From Nitrosomonas eutropha (GTDB lineage Bacteria; Pseudomonadota; Gammaproteobacteria; Burkholderiales; Nitrosomonadaceae), in assembly GCF_900116685.1 (NCBI RefSeq), contig NZ_FPBL01000003.1:62001-126000 (forward strand): a stretch of 64,000 bases of DNA. The letters run 5' to 3'. Shown in pieces: positions 16,791 to 24,211 of this stretch; position 1 is the stretch's first letter, and each line of letters starts with the position of its first letter. The position numbers and the translations under genes are program-made. Below the pieces are notes generated by a model. It was not told where the DNA came from. It saw only the letters and a program-made list of their open reading frames with translations, and did not search any database.

Positions 16791-16822
16791 AACCCTTTGC
16801 CAATTAACAACAAATAACACCC

Positions 16823-17179
16823 ATGTCCTCCACAGAAAACAAAGGTAGCGATGCCGAGCAGCGCGCTGCTACCTTTCTCCAGCAACAGAAACTGACGTTG
16901 CTGGAAAGAAATTACCGCTGCCGCTTCGGTGAAATCGACCTGATCATGCAGGATGGCGACATGGTGGTATTCGTTGAAGTCAGGATGCGTTCCAGCGACC
17001 GGTTTGGTGGCGCATCCGCCAGCATCACCCCCGTCAAGCAGCTCAAGCTGACACGCGCTGCCCGGCATTATCTGGCAACGCACGATGATGATTTTCCCTG
17101 CCGCTTCGATGCAATTCTGATTTCCGGCGAACGGGAGAATGAAATCGAATGGATCAGGAATGCGTTTGATGAAAGCTGA
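16823..17179 (+). CDS. yraN: YraN family protein (UPF0102)
   Basis: This 118-residue protein has the family pattern GSDAEQRAATFLQQQKLTLL, ERNYRCRFGEIDLIMQDGDM, VVFVEVRMRSSDRFGGASAS and the C-terminal CRFDAILISG. The fold is of the Holliday-junction-resolvase/restriction-endonuclease type, with the E-I-D...F-V-E-V acidic residues in place. The function is not established. Its usual neighbour rsmI is 2 kb upstream. Confidence 0.9.
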   Translation: MSSTENKGSDAEQRAATFLQQQKLTLLERNYRCRFGEIDLIMQDGDMVVFVEVRMRSSDRFGGASASITPVKQLKLTRAARHYLATHDDDFPCRFDAILISGERENEIEWIRNAFDES

Positions 17180-17460
17180 CGACAAGCTATCAGCCTCCTC
17201 ATTTTCATCATAATAAGCAGACAATTCCCCCTTTCCTCACTGATTAAAATCAACGCCAAACGCAGCAAAATACCTGAAACCTTATTTCTGAAATTTCAAA
17301 GCAGTTGATTTGCTCTGATCAGGATAACAAGCTGCCACGAAGCTGATCAAATGAGCAAGGTGTCATCAAAACAGAAGATTGTGATATTTAATTTACTAAA
17401 CTCTTATTAATTCAATTATTTACTAAACAATGAGTTTTGCTATACACCTATTTACAAAGA
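17180..17460. other. A+T-rich gap before the integron-type cassette
   Basis: No gene is seen. The last 80 bases are very A+T-rich and could hold a promoter reading into the GIY-YIG gene. No integrase gene or clear attI is recognised here. Confidence 0.35.
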
Positions 17461-17497
17461 AGTATGCACCGTTTGCGGTGCATACTGAACGTTAGGC
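17461..17497 (+). other. attC-like site, right half (hairpin plus GTTAGGC core)
   Basis: A perfect 11-base-pair stem, AGTATGCACCG-tttg-CGGTGCATACT (17461-17486), is followed by GAAC and the core GTTAGGC (17491-17497). This matches the right side of an integron cassette recombination site. The left R'' box expected before the stem is not evident, so it may be truncated. Confidence 0.6.
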
Positions 17498-17502
17498 TTC
17501 AT

Positions 17503-17988
17503 ATGGCACTACCACCGTACTTCGTGAGCTATGAAGAATGCCGCGCGGACACACTGGCAATTTTCTCTTCTAGGCTCTTACAGCTTCCCAAGAAGCGAGT
17601 TGGCGATGTCACTCTTTCAGAGCTCTGTTCGTTCTCTGAATATCCAAACGGCCTGTACTTTTTCTTTGATGAAGAAAACCACCTTTGGTATGTTGGAAAG
17701 TCAACGTCCCGCAGCTTCATAGAACGAGTGCCATCGCACTTCGACACTCGGGAAGATGCGTGGTTTAACACGCTCCCAAAGAAGATCATGGATGTTTGCT
17801 CCATTGGCGAGTACGTCGATGCGCATTCATTAGGCCTATCTCTTCACCTGGTGCTACTCGGTGTGAAAGAAAAGCAGACCGCAATCAATCTCGAAGGTGC
17901 ATTGCGCGACTACCTTCAGCCAGAACTAAACAAGGCGAAGAAACAAAAGGCAATTGGAACGACGGTCTTAGCGTCGTATGAAGCCTAA
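17503..17988 (+). CDS. GIY-YIG fold protein on an integron-type cassette
   Basis: The 161-residue protein starts 6 bases after the GTTAGGC core, as is usual for cassette genes, and its stop codon lies inside the next attC-like site. It carries GIY-YIG nuclease marks: GLY at residues 50-52, YVG at 63-65 followed by KSTSRSF, Arg75, Glu131 and Asn143 in LEGALRDYLQPELNK. The N-terminal 45 residues do not resemble a known domain. GIY-YIG proteins cut or repair DNA; the actual substrate is unknown. An upstream in-frame start at 17437 is unlikely because it would read through the attC hairpin. Confidence 0.7.
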   Translation: MALPPYFVSYEECRADTLAIFSSRLLQLPKKRVGDVTLSELCSFSEYPNGLYFFFDEENHLWYVGKSTSRSFIERVPSHFDTREDAWFNTLPKKIMDVCSIGEYVDAHSLGLSLHLVLLGVKEKQTAINLEGALRDYLQPELNKAKKQKAIGTTVLASYEA

Positions 17989-18040
17989 CCCGTCATTGCA
18001 GCGGACTGCCTTCGGCAGCCGCTGAACTCCAACGTCAGGT
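17983..18040 (+). other. attC-like cassette recombination site
   Basis: The R'' box GCCTAAC (17983-17989) is followed by CCGTCATTG, the stem CAGCGGACTGCC-ttcg-GGCAGCCGCTG, GAACTCCAAC, and GTCAGGT (18034-18040), a slightly altered R' core (consensus GTTAGGC). Layout and length (58 bases) are those of a short attC. The cassette unit would be about 17491-18033. Confidence 0.78.
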
Positions 18041-18044
18041 TCAG

Positions 18045-18302
18045 TCAGTAGTGATATCTCAGTAGAGCAATAAACAATGAGTCATCCGCAACTTTATAGA
18101 TGATCCGGTGCCCGTCATTGATACGGCGTGACCAATAGCCTGACAGCGCATGTTTCAGCGGCTCGGGTTTGCCGGTACCCTTGTGTGGTGGCATTCTTGT
18201 AATCTCTTTCACCAGCGTATTGATTCGCTGTACGGTTTTTCGGTCTGTCTTTTGCCAGTGCAAATAGTCCTCCCAGGCCTGCTCAGAAAAAACCGGCTTC
18301 AC
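18045..18302 (-). CDS. yoeB: YoeB family mRNA interferase toxin
   Basis: YoeB toxins cut mRNA in the ribosomal A site. The 85-residue product keeps all expected catalytic residues: Glu47, Arg66 in GHRI, and the terminal His84-Tyr85 in LLRYHY. It also has the core LKHALSGYWSRRI. The GTG start at 18302 overlaps the TGA of the antitoxin remnant (GTGA), the usual yefM-yoeB arrangement. Only the last part of the antitoxin is left upstream, so the toxin looks orphaned; it may be silent or held by an antitoxin elsewhere. Its stop codon is 5 bases from the attC-like site. Confidence 0.85.
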   Translation of the reverse strand: MKPVFSEQAWEDYLHWQKTDRKTVQRINTLVKEITRMPPHKGTGKPEPLKHALSGYWSRRINDGHRIIYKVADDSLFIALLRYHY

Positions 18303-18387
18303 TCTGTCAGATTTCTCGTTTCGCCTCTGCCTGATTCGGCAGACAGGATTATTTGACCAATTACAGACTGGATACCGCCAAGCCGCC
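18299..18387 (-). pseudogene. YefM-type antitoxin, C-terminal remnant
   Basis: The frame ending at TGA 18301-18299 reads GQIILSAESGRGETRNLTE, and the last residues resemble the end of YefM/Phd-type antitoxins. The stop overlaps the yoeB start. Upstream there is no room and no frame for the DNA-binding N-terminal domain, so at most about 30 codons survive. Confidence 0.5.
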
Positions 18388-18457
18388 AACATTAAATCTT
18401 TTTAAAGCTTGTAGGTGCATCAAGTATCTTGAATTTTAAAACCAAAATTAACTTTCG

Positions 18458-18488
18458 TTATAATGTGTAGCTACATTGGTTATAACAT
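18458..18488 (+). promoter_or_regulatory. Probable operator/promoter of the AbrB-Doc pair
   Basis: A perfect 10-base palindrome TGTAGCTACA (18466-18475) is flanked by GTTATAAT and GGTTATAAC. The TATAAT at 18459-18464 could be a -10 box, though no good -35 box is at the right distance. The palindrome is 25 bases upstream of the antitoxin gene, where autorepression is normal for AbrB-type antitoxins. Confidence 0.5.
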
Positions 18489-18499
18489 TAGGACACGAG

Positions 18500-18730
18500 A
18501 TGATTGAGTTGAAGGTCAGAAAGTTTGGCAATTCTCTTGGCATTGTTTTACCAAAAGAAGTGGTTAACCATTTACGCACTGGGGATGGGCAGCGGTTGTT
18601 TTTAACCGAAGCATCTGATGGAAGGTACCTTATTACACCATATGATCCCTCATTCAGCGAAAAAATGGCAAAGGTAGAAGATATAATATGTAATCGGTAC
18701 CGTAACACGCTCCATGTACTGGCCAAGTGA
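18500..18730 (+). CDS. AbrB/MazE-type antitoxin
   Basis: The 76-residue protein is a SpoVT-AbrB swapped-hairpin DNA-binding protein: MIELKVRKFGNSLGIVLPKE is the diagnostic N-terminus. The C-terminal part (PSFSEKMAKVEDIICNRYRN) would bind the toxin. The ATG at 18500 follows an AGGA-like site; a TTG at 18476 is less likely. It overlaps the broken doc gene by 4 bases (GTGA), so this was an AbrB-Doc toxin-antitoxin operon. Confidence 0.85.
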   Translation: MIELKVRKFGNSLGIVLPKEVVNHLRTGDGQRLFLTEASDGRYLITPYDPSFSEKMAKVEDIICNRYRNTLHVLAK

Positions 18731-18996
18731 CAACGCCTGTCTGGATAAACGAGCAAGATGTCCTCGCCATTCATGAGCGTTTAATTTTCTGCATGGCGGT
18801 GCATCAGGTATCCAGCACTTGCAACACCGCTCAATTTTTTGTCTACGAACAGCAGTCTGATATTTTCCTTCTAACCACTGCCTACACAAACAACTCAATA
18901 GCTACAGGTTTATCGTTAACGAAGGGAAGGGGATATATCAACTGTAACGTAACAAACATCGATCCACTCCACCACAATGCGAGACTAAATACATAG
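18727..18996 (+). pseudogene. Doc (death-on-curing, Fic fold) toxin, frameshifted
   Basis: The GTG at 18727 starts VTTPVWINEQDVLAIHERL, a clear Doc N-terminus. About 22 codons in, the frame is lost: the expected LHGGASGI is encoded in another frame (CTG CAT GGC GGT GCA TCA GGT ATC, from about 18791). A later piece, FFVYEQQSDIFLLTTAYTNN, is back in the first frame. The catalytic HPFxDGNKRT loop is not readable (a third frame gives FIVNEGKGIY). The toxin is therefore dead while its antitoxin is intact. Confidence 0.75.
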
Positions 18997-19028
18997 CCCC
19001 TGAAAAACGCCACGAACAACACTGGAAA

Positions 19029-19742
19029 TTACTCCTTAAATCGAATATCAATCTTGCCATCTGCCACCTGAATATGCTCCACGCCTTCAGAGAAAGATTT
19101 CCAGAAACCGGGATCAACGCCAAACTCGCTGACTAGATCGATATTTTTCAGCCCGCCCAGCCAGGCATTAGGAATGGGGACTCCCATGATACTAACGCCC
19201 TTGAGGATGATAACCGGCTTGTTATCCCGGTAAGCCATACCAAGACCGGCATTCAGACGCAGCGTTTTCCCACCCAGCACTGGAAAATCCTCCTCCAGCG
19301 GTAACAGCAGTTTGGCACTGACAAGATCATCCGCAAAATCAATTGCCAGCTTCTGCGCCAAATCAGTATTTTTGGCCAGCAGTGCATTTATTTCTCGCTC
19401 GGTAAAGCTGACTTCACGCTTAGCACCCTGTTCAGAATACGCCTCTGGTTTCAGGAAACCATCCTGGCCAATTTCATCCTGGTATTTATCACTCTGATTT
19501 GCTTGCCGCCCTGTTTGCGATGATGTAAATGAAAAGTCATAGCCAATTGCCCGCAGCTTCTGCTGCAGCGTCTTCTCTTCCTTTTGACTCAACTCAACCG
19601 GCTCAAAGGATGAAACAAAAATATACGTTTTGAGCACCCAGTACGTCCCGGCCACAGTCAGCACCATCGTGGCCAGAACAATCAACAGCACATGCGTCCA
19701 GTGCATAGCAGTCCTTTTATCAGTATCCAAGCTGGACTCCAT
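19029..19742 (-). CDS. Membrane-anchored protein of unknown function
   Basis: The 237-residue protein has one N-terminal membrane segment (THVLLIVLATMVLTVAGTYW, residues 16-35) and a large periplasmic part. The latter has a Gln/Lys-rich stretch, then FTEREINALLAKNTDLAQKL and a C-terminal region of alternating beta strands (AGLGMAYRDNKPVIILKGVS). I do not recognise a named domain. It is a single gene with a normal bacterial lipid- or envelope-associated look. Confidence 0.75.
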   Translation of the reverse strand: MESSLDTDKRTAMHWTHVLLIVLATMVLTVAGTYWVLKTYIFVSSFEPVELSQKEEKTLQQKLRAIGYDFSFTSSQTGRQANQSDKYQDEIGQDGFLKPEAYSEQGAKREVSFTEREINALLAKNTDLAQKLAIDFADDLVSAKLLLPLEEDFPVLGGKTLRLNAGLGMAYRDNKPVIILKGVSIMGVPIPNAWLGGLKNIDLVSEFGVDPGFWKSFSEGVEHIQVADGKIDIRFKE

Positions 19743-19991
19743 CCCAAACCAATAAAACAGACTCAGGCAGCCTGATGAATTGTTGCATATTAATGATAAA
19801 CTTTATTCCGAGTTCGGTTATCAGGTCTATGGTGAAAATGCCTTTGATTCTACCAGTTAAACTAATAAATTAAGCTACCTCATTCTGGCTTGGTTATTCT
19901 TTCGGAAAAGGCTTTGGTGAAACGCTTTTGAGACAGCCCATGAATAACAAAATCAGGATAACAACAATTATCACTTATGGAGAAAAATACA

Positions 19992-20396
19992 ATGAATCTT
20001 CCATTTCAAAATGAAGCGCTGGGTAAATTAACCCTACGCCTGACGGTAGGTGTGCTCATGCTGTTTCACGGGGTATACAAATTGTTGAATCCAGCCTCTC
20101 TGGATTTCATCAATGTGCAGCTCGCTGGTACCAATCTGCCACAAGCACTGGCTTATGGCGTTTATCTGGGAGAAGTCATTGCGCCACTTATGATTATTCT
20201 TGGAATTTTTTCCCGGCTTGGTGGCCTGTTCGTTGTCGGTAATATGATATTTGCAATAGGACTTGCTCATCACACCCAATTATTCACGTTAACCGATCAT
20301 GGTGGGTATGCGCTGGAACTACAGATTTTCTTTTTATTAACAGGACTCGCGGTATTTTTTCTTGGCAGCGGAAAAATTGCAGTTAAACCAGATTAG
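19992..20396 (+). CDS. DoxX family membrane protein
   Basis: The 134-residue protein has four membrane helices and the DoxX pattern LRLTVGVLMLFHGVYKLLNP near the N-terminus, GVYLGEVIAPLMIILGIFSR, and a closing helix LQIFFLLTGLAVFFLGSGKI. DoxX-like proteins are linked to thiosulfate:quinone reduction or redox stress, but the role of this one is not known. The ATG at 19992 is preferred over 19977 because a GGAGA site lies 9 bases upstream. Confidence 0.85.
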   Translation: MNLPFQNEALGKLTLRLTVGVLMLFHGVYKLLNPASLDFINVQLAGTNLPQALAYGVYLGEVIAPLMIILGIFSRLGGLFVVGNMIFAIGLAHHTQLFTLTDHGGYALELQIFFLLTGLAVFFLGSGKIAVKPD

Positions 20397-20454
20397 AGTA
20401 CGGCTTGCAGACAATTAATCTCGCATGCCTGCTCCCGGATAAGAAGTGGCTCTG

Positions 20455-21414
20455 TCAGATAGCGGGGCCACTGTTATCTCCGTGGCCCTGCACTTCAATG
20501 AATACATCCATCAGCTGCCCCACATAGACGGGTAATTTTTCCCGGTCAAAACTGTAAAGTACCTGCAATACCCGCGTATCTACCTGTTCAGTGCTGTCGC
20601 CGGTGAGGGACCGCTTGGGAACGACATAAGGTTCGACATACGCTGGTGTCAGTTCAACACTGAAATCCCGGTTCCCCCGCAGGTAAGCCACAGCCCTGCT
20701 GTGTCGATCGAATCGCCAGGCATCATTCTCGTCAATATCCACCCGCACATGCAACGGATCCAGATTGCCCAGCAGCATCAGCGGAGTCGCCAGAAAACCC
20801 GTCTGGGCAAATTCACCAGGACGAACGTTGACTTGCAGAACCTCACCATCTACCGATGCCCGGACAATCAGTAAATCAAGTGTAGTCTGCGTACTGGCCA
20901 GCAAAGCGTCTGCCTGCCGGACGGCAGCTTCCGCACTGCTCAACCGGGCTTTACTGATACGCAAGGTGTTATGCCGCCTGAGTACTTCCTCGTCGCTAAC
21001 TGCACGCTGCTTGAGCAGTGGTTCAACCAGTTTGCTCAGTGATTCGCTATCCTTGAGTATCGCTCTGGCCTCCACGAGGCCCGCTCTTGCTCGGGCCAGA
21101 TCCGCCTTTCTAGTGACCAGTTCTGCACGCGCTTCGCGATCATCCAGATAAAAGAGCGGCGTACCTGCCTTGACTTTATCTCCCACCTCAACCGCAACTC
21201 GGGTAACCAGCCCGGACAAAGCGGTACCAATGGCAATATTCCGGCTTTTCGCCTCGACGATACCCGCTCCCGCAATAAACGATTCGTAAGGCGAGGCAGC
21301 TGGCTCTGCCGCAGCAAGAGCCACTGGGAGCGGCTGATTACTGCTGACGATCGTATAGGATGCGAACAGAAATCCGCTGACCGCCAATATAGGCAAGGTA
21401 CGTCCGATTTTCAT
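20455..21414 (-). CDS. Membrane fusion protein of an ABC efflux system (DevB/HlyD-like)
   Basis: The 319-residue periplasmic adaptor has an N-terminal membrane anchor. A first lipoyl half follows (SGLVTRVAVEVGDKVKAGTPLFYLDDREA), then a coiled-coil hairpin of about 90 residues. The second lipoyl half (IVRASVDGEVLQVNVRPGEF) and a beta-barrel domain with VRVDIDEND complete it. It is the last gene of a leftward operon with an ATPase and an FtsX-like permease, the DevBCA/MacAB-like export layout. The outer-membrane partner is probably TolC, not in the window. Confidence 0.88.
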   Translation of the reverse strand: MKIGRTLPILAVSGFLFASYTIVSSNQPLPVALAAAEPAASPYESFIAGAGIVEAKSRNIAIGTALSGLVTRVAVEVGDKVKAGTPLFYLDDREARAELVTRKADLARARAGLVEARAILKDSESLSKLVEPLLKQRAVSDEEVLRRHNTLRISKARLSSAEAAVRQADALLASTQTTLDLLIVRASVDGEVLQVNVRPGEFAQTGFLATPLMLLGNLDPLHVRVDIDENDAWRFDRHSRAVAYLRGNRDFSVELTPAYVEPYVVPKRSLTGDSTEQVDTRVLQVLYSFDREKLPVYVGQLMDVFIEVQGHGDNSGPAI

Positions 21415-21446
21415 GATGGTTTCTTACAATAAAGCGACATTTGTAT

Positions 21447-22157
21447 TCAATGCGCAGCAGAAGTGTCTGTTATCTTTACAATCCGGCCATCATCCATCTC
21501 GGCAGTACGGTCGGCAAAACTGAAAATCCGGGAATCATGCGTAACAATGACCAGTGCCCGATTACTTTGTAAAACCGTATTTTTAAGCAACTGCATGACG
21601 GTGTGGCCGGTTTCATGATCTAGCGCACTGGTCGGCTCATCACAAACGATCAGCCCGGGATCGTGAATCAGCGCCCGGGCAATTGCCACGCGCTGCTGCT
21701 GCCCACCAGAAAGCTGTGAGGGCAAGAAAGTGGTGCGATCACCAAGGCCAACTTGTTCGAGAATGCTATTTGCCTTGCGTTCAGCCTCAGCTCGCCTGAT
21801 ACCATTAATGAGCAACGGCACCGATACGTTTTCGGCCACCGTAAGCGAGGGCAGTAAATTGAACGCCTGAAAAACAAAACCGATGTGGCTGGCTCTGAAT
21901 TTCAGTTTTTCCCGGTTTGACATGGCAGCCAAATCCTTACCAAACACCTCACAACTTCCCTCATCCTGATCAAGAATACCGGCGATAACCGAAATCAGAG
22001 TGGTTTTCCCACACCCGGAAGGACCCACCAGCATCATTAGCTCACCAGTCGCAATATCCAGATCAATACCACCGAGCGCGGTCACTCTCTGGCCGCCAGA
22101 ATCATATATTTTTACGATCTTTCGGCAGCGCACTGCCAGCATATATGCACTCATCAA
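21447..22157 (-). CDS. ABC transporter ATPase (DevA/LolD-like)
   Basis: The 236-residue ATPase has Walker A GPSGCGKTT, a Q-loop in FVFQAFNLLPSLTVAENV, signature LSGGQQQRVAIARAL, Walker B LIVCDEPTSALD and the H-loop in VIVTHD. FNLLPSLTVAENV is typical of the MacB/LolD/DevA subfamily that powers FtsX-like permeases. It overlaps the permease gene by 4 bases (ATGA) and is 32 bases before the adaptor gene. Confidence 0.92.
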   Translation of the reverse strand: MMSAYMLAVRCRKIVKIYDSGGQRVTALGGIDLDIATGELMMLVGPSGCGKTTLISVIAGILDQDEGSCEVFGKDLAAMSNREKLKFRASHIGFVFQAFNLLPSLTVAENVSVPLLINGIRRAEAERKANSILEQVGLGDRTTFLPSQLSGGQQQRVAIARALIHDPGLIVCDEPTSALDHETGHTVMQLLKNTVLQSNRALVIVTHDSRIFSFADRTAEMDDGRIVKITDTSAAH

Positions 22158-23299
22158 CTCTTGAAGACGACAGCAGGTTCCAGACGGATCACCTTGAGTA
22201 TGCTGATAACCGCAGCAAATACGCAGATAAGGCCAATTCCCACACCACTGAAAATCAGCAGTTGCCAGGTAAATTTGAATGCAAGTATGCTATCGTGCAT
22301 GAAATAGCCAAACAGCGCGGTTGAACCTACACCAAGTCCGTAACCGATGCTTCCCACCAGAATGGCCTGGAGCAAAATCATTTGCAGCAAGATTCTGTTA
22401 CTGGTTCCCATGGCTTTCAGCACACCAAACTGGCGCAAGTTATCCAGCGTAAAATTATAAAAAGTTTGCCCGGCGATGGCTGCACCCACCATAAATCCCA
22501 ACAGCACCGAAATCCCGAAATTAATTGGAATACCTGTATTCTTCATGAAATAGTCGTAGGTCAGATCCATGAATTCCTGACGGGTATAGGCAGCCAGACC
22601 GGTGGATTCACGGATGCGACGGGTCAATACGGATAGGTCCTGTCCGGGTTTAGCCTTGACCAGAATGAAGGAAAGCAGTTTTCGCTCTCGTGGCGCATAA
22701 CTTTTTGCCCGCGAATACGTCGTGTAAATAATGGGCTGTGCCTGAAAAGTGCGGGAGATTTTTGCAATACCGACGACAACCGCGCGGTGATCATTCACTT
22801 CCAGACTGTCACCAACTTTGATGGGCACTGACTTTCCGCCAGATTCACGTGACGGCTTTGCAAGTTTATCCCGCGCCCCATCAATATCGACGACAACGCC
22901 GTCACTGCGGCGCAAATCTTCGATGTTGCCTTCCAGCATGATAGGCGGGCCGCCGATGAGCGTGGCATCATCCAGCCCGACGACGAAACAGCTCTGGAAT
23001 GTGCCATTAGCCAAACGAGCTCTCAATAGCCCCTTGTACATTGGCGTCGCCCATTCCACTCCGGAAACTCCCCGTACCCGGTAGAGCTCGGTATCCTGCA
23101 AAGGTTTGATGTCATCAACAAATTGTACTTTAGAGTCCATTACCCAGATATCAGGCAGGCTCACATCCGTTATGAAACTGTAGGTTCTAGTCATCAGGCC
23201 GAGAAAAATAGCAGGTTGCTGGGTCATGATCAGGGAAGCGAAGGTCAGCCCCATGATGATACCCAGATATTTCCCCCTGTCCCCCGTCAGCATTTTCAA
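22154..23299 (-). CDS. FtsX-like ABC permease (DevC-like)
   Basis: The 381-residue permease has one membrane helix near the N-terminus, a large periplasmic domain (about residues 40-260) and three C-terminal helices (FGISVLLGFMVGAAIAGQTF, ILLQMILLQAILVGSIGYGL, LLIFSGVGIGLICVFAAVIS). The N-terminus MLTGDRGKYLGIIMGLTFAS and QQPAIFLGLMTRT resemble DevC of glycolipid exporters. The start is uncertain. The open frame extends upstream to 23340 (SKYHIALKMLTGDRG) with no ATG or GTG there, and no good ribosome site precedes 23299. A TTG at 23305 is possible. Confidence 0.85.
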   Translation of the reverse strand: MKMLTGDRGKYLGIIMGLTFASLIMTQQPAIFLGLMTRTYSFITDVSLPDIWVMDSKVQFVDDIKPLQDTELYRVRGVSGVEWATPMYKGLLRARLANGTFQSCFVVGLDDATLIGGPPIMLEGNIEDLRRSDGVVVDIDGARDKLAKPSRESGGKSVPIKVGDSLEVNDHRAVVVGIAKISRTFQAQPIIYTTYSRAKSYAPRERKLLSFILVKAKPGQDLSVLTRRIRESTGLAAYTRQEFMDLTYDYFMKNTGIPINFGISVLLGFMVGAAIAGQTFYNFTLDNLRQFGVLKAMGTSNRILLQMILLQAILVGSIGYGLGVGSTALFGYFMHDSILAFKFTWQLLIFSGVGIGLICVFAAVISILKVIRLEPAVVFKS

Positions 23300-23383
23300 C
23301 GCGATGTGATACTTGGATTGCCAGTGCCCGGCACAGCCCTATAAAAACAGTTAACTTCAAACCTTCTGAAGAGATCATCCGAT

Positions 23384-23408
23384 GACATCACCTGAGCCGG
23401 TGATTGTC
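23384..23408. promoter_or_regulatory. Inverted repeat upstream of the exporter operon
   Basis: GACATCACC (23384-23392) and GGTGATTGTC (23399-23408) are inverted with one gap around TGAGCC. It lies about 85 bases upstream of the permease start, where a repressor site could be. The rest of the gap from 23300 to 23660 shows no gene. Confidence 0.35.
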
Positions 23409-23660
23409 AAGCTGACCGCAAAAATACCCATGACACATAGTTTTTCAGCTCCGAAAACCATTGTGATCAGTTCATACAACTGACTTTTCACAGTATTCAT
23501 CAGTACCGTAACCACGAATAAGTACTCTGAAAATTCTTGACAAAATCATCAAACGGCGCAAGATAAAAACGCATTACACAAGAAAGAAGTGAGGTTGCCA
23601 GTAACGGGTTGGAGTTGTCCGTTGCCAAACAAGTCTGCCGCATGAAAGGAGAGTGCCACC

Positions 23661-24164
23661 ATGAGTATTCGTAATATTCAGCCTGGTTTCCGTCAAGTCT
23701 CGTCACACTACACTATCTTTCAGGAACGGGTTGATGATGCCTACAAAATCAGGAGAAAACTGCCAGAACCAACCGTGTGTCCACAATGCAATGCAATATT
23801 CCAGAAAGGCCGCTGGCAATGGTTTGAAATCCCCGTAAATGCACAGCAACATCCCTGTCCAGCCTGCCAACGCATACTTGATCATTACCCGGCTGGCTAT
23901 TTAACGCTGGAAGGAGAGTTTTTCCAGTCTCATCGTGATGAAATTTTACATCTTGTGCAGAATTTCGAGAAAACGAAAAAATCTCAACATCCGCTACAAC
24001 GTATTATCGCGACAGAAGAACAAAATAACAGTCTGCTGATTACGACCACAGACATCCATCTGGCACGCGGCATTGGTGAGGCGATTCATGATGCCTATCA
24101 AGGCAACCTGGAACTTCAATATAACCAGGATGAAAACTTGTTGCGGGTGTACTGGTCACGTTAA
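23661..24164 (+). CDS. BCAM0308-like zinc-ribbon protein
   Basis: The 167-residue protein has two CxxC pairs (CPQC at residues 40-43 and CPAC at about 72-75) forming a zinc ribbon, followed by an alpha/beta domain (SLLITTTDIHLARGIGEAIH). It resembles the BCAM0308 family, whose function is unknown; the ribbon recalls the archaeal/eukaryotic NMD3 N-terminus. A GGAG site precedes the ATG. It is followed by a CBS-domain gene and lon in the same direction, suggesting a stress-related cluster. Confidence 0.75.
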   Translation: MSIRNIQPGFRQVSSHYTIFQERVDDAYKIRRKLPEPTVCPQCNAIFQKGRWQWFEIPVNAQQHPCPACQRILDHYPAGYLTLEGEFFQSHRDEILHLVQNFEKTKKSQHPLQRIIATEEQNNSLLITTTDIHLARGIGEAIHDAYQGNLELQYNQDENLLRVYWSR

Positions 24165-24211
24165 ACCGTTAACCAATTAATCTGTTCTTAAAACATATAC
24201 AGGAGACTGCC

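Noticed and set aside
23560-23660. Possible leader or regulatory RNA before the zinc-ribbon gene
   Set aside because: Only a ribosome site could be recognised; no stable fold or conserved motif was seen.
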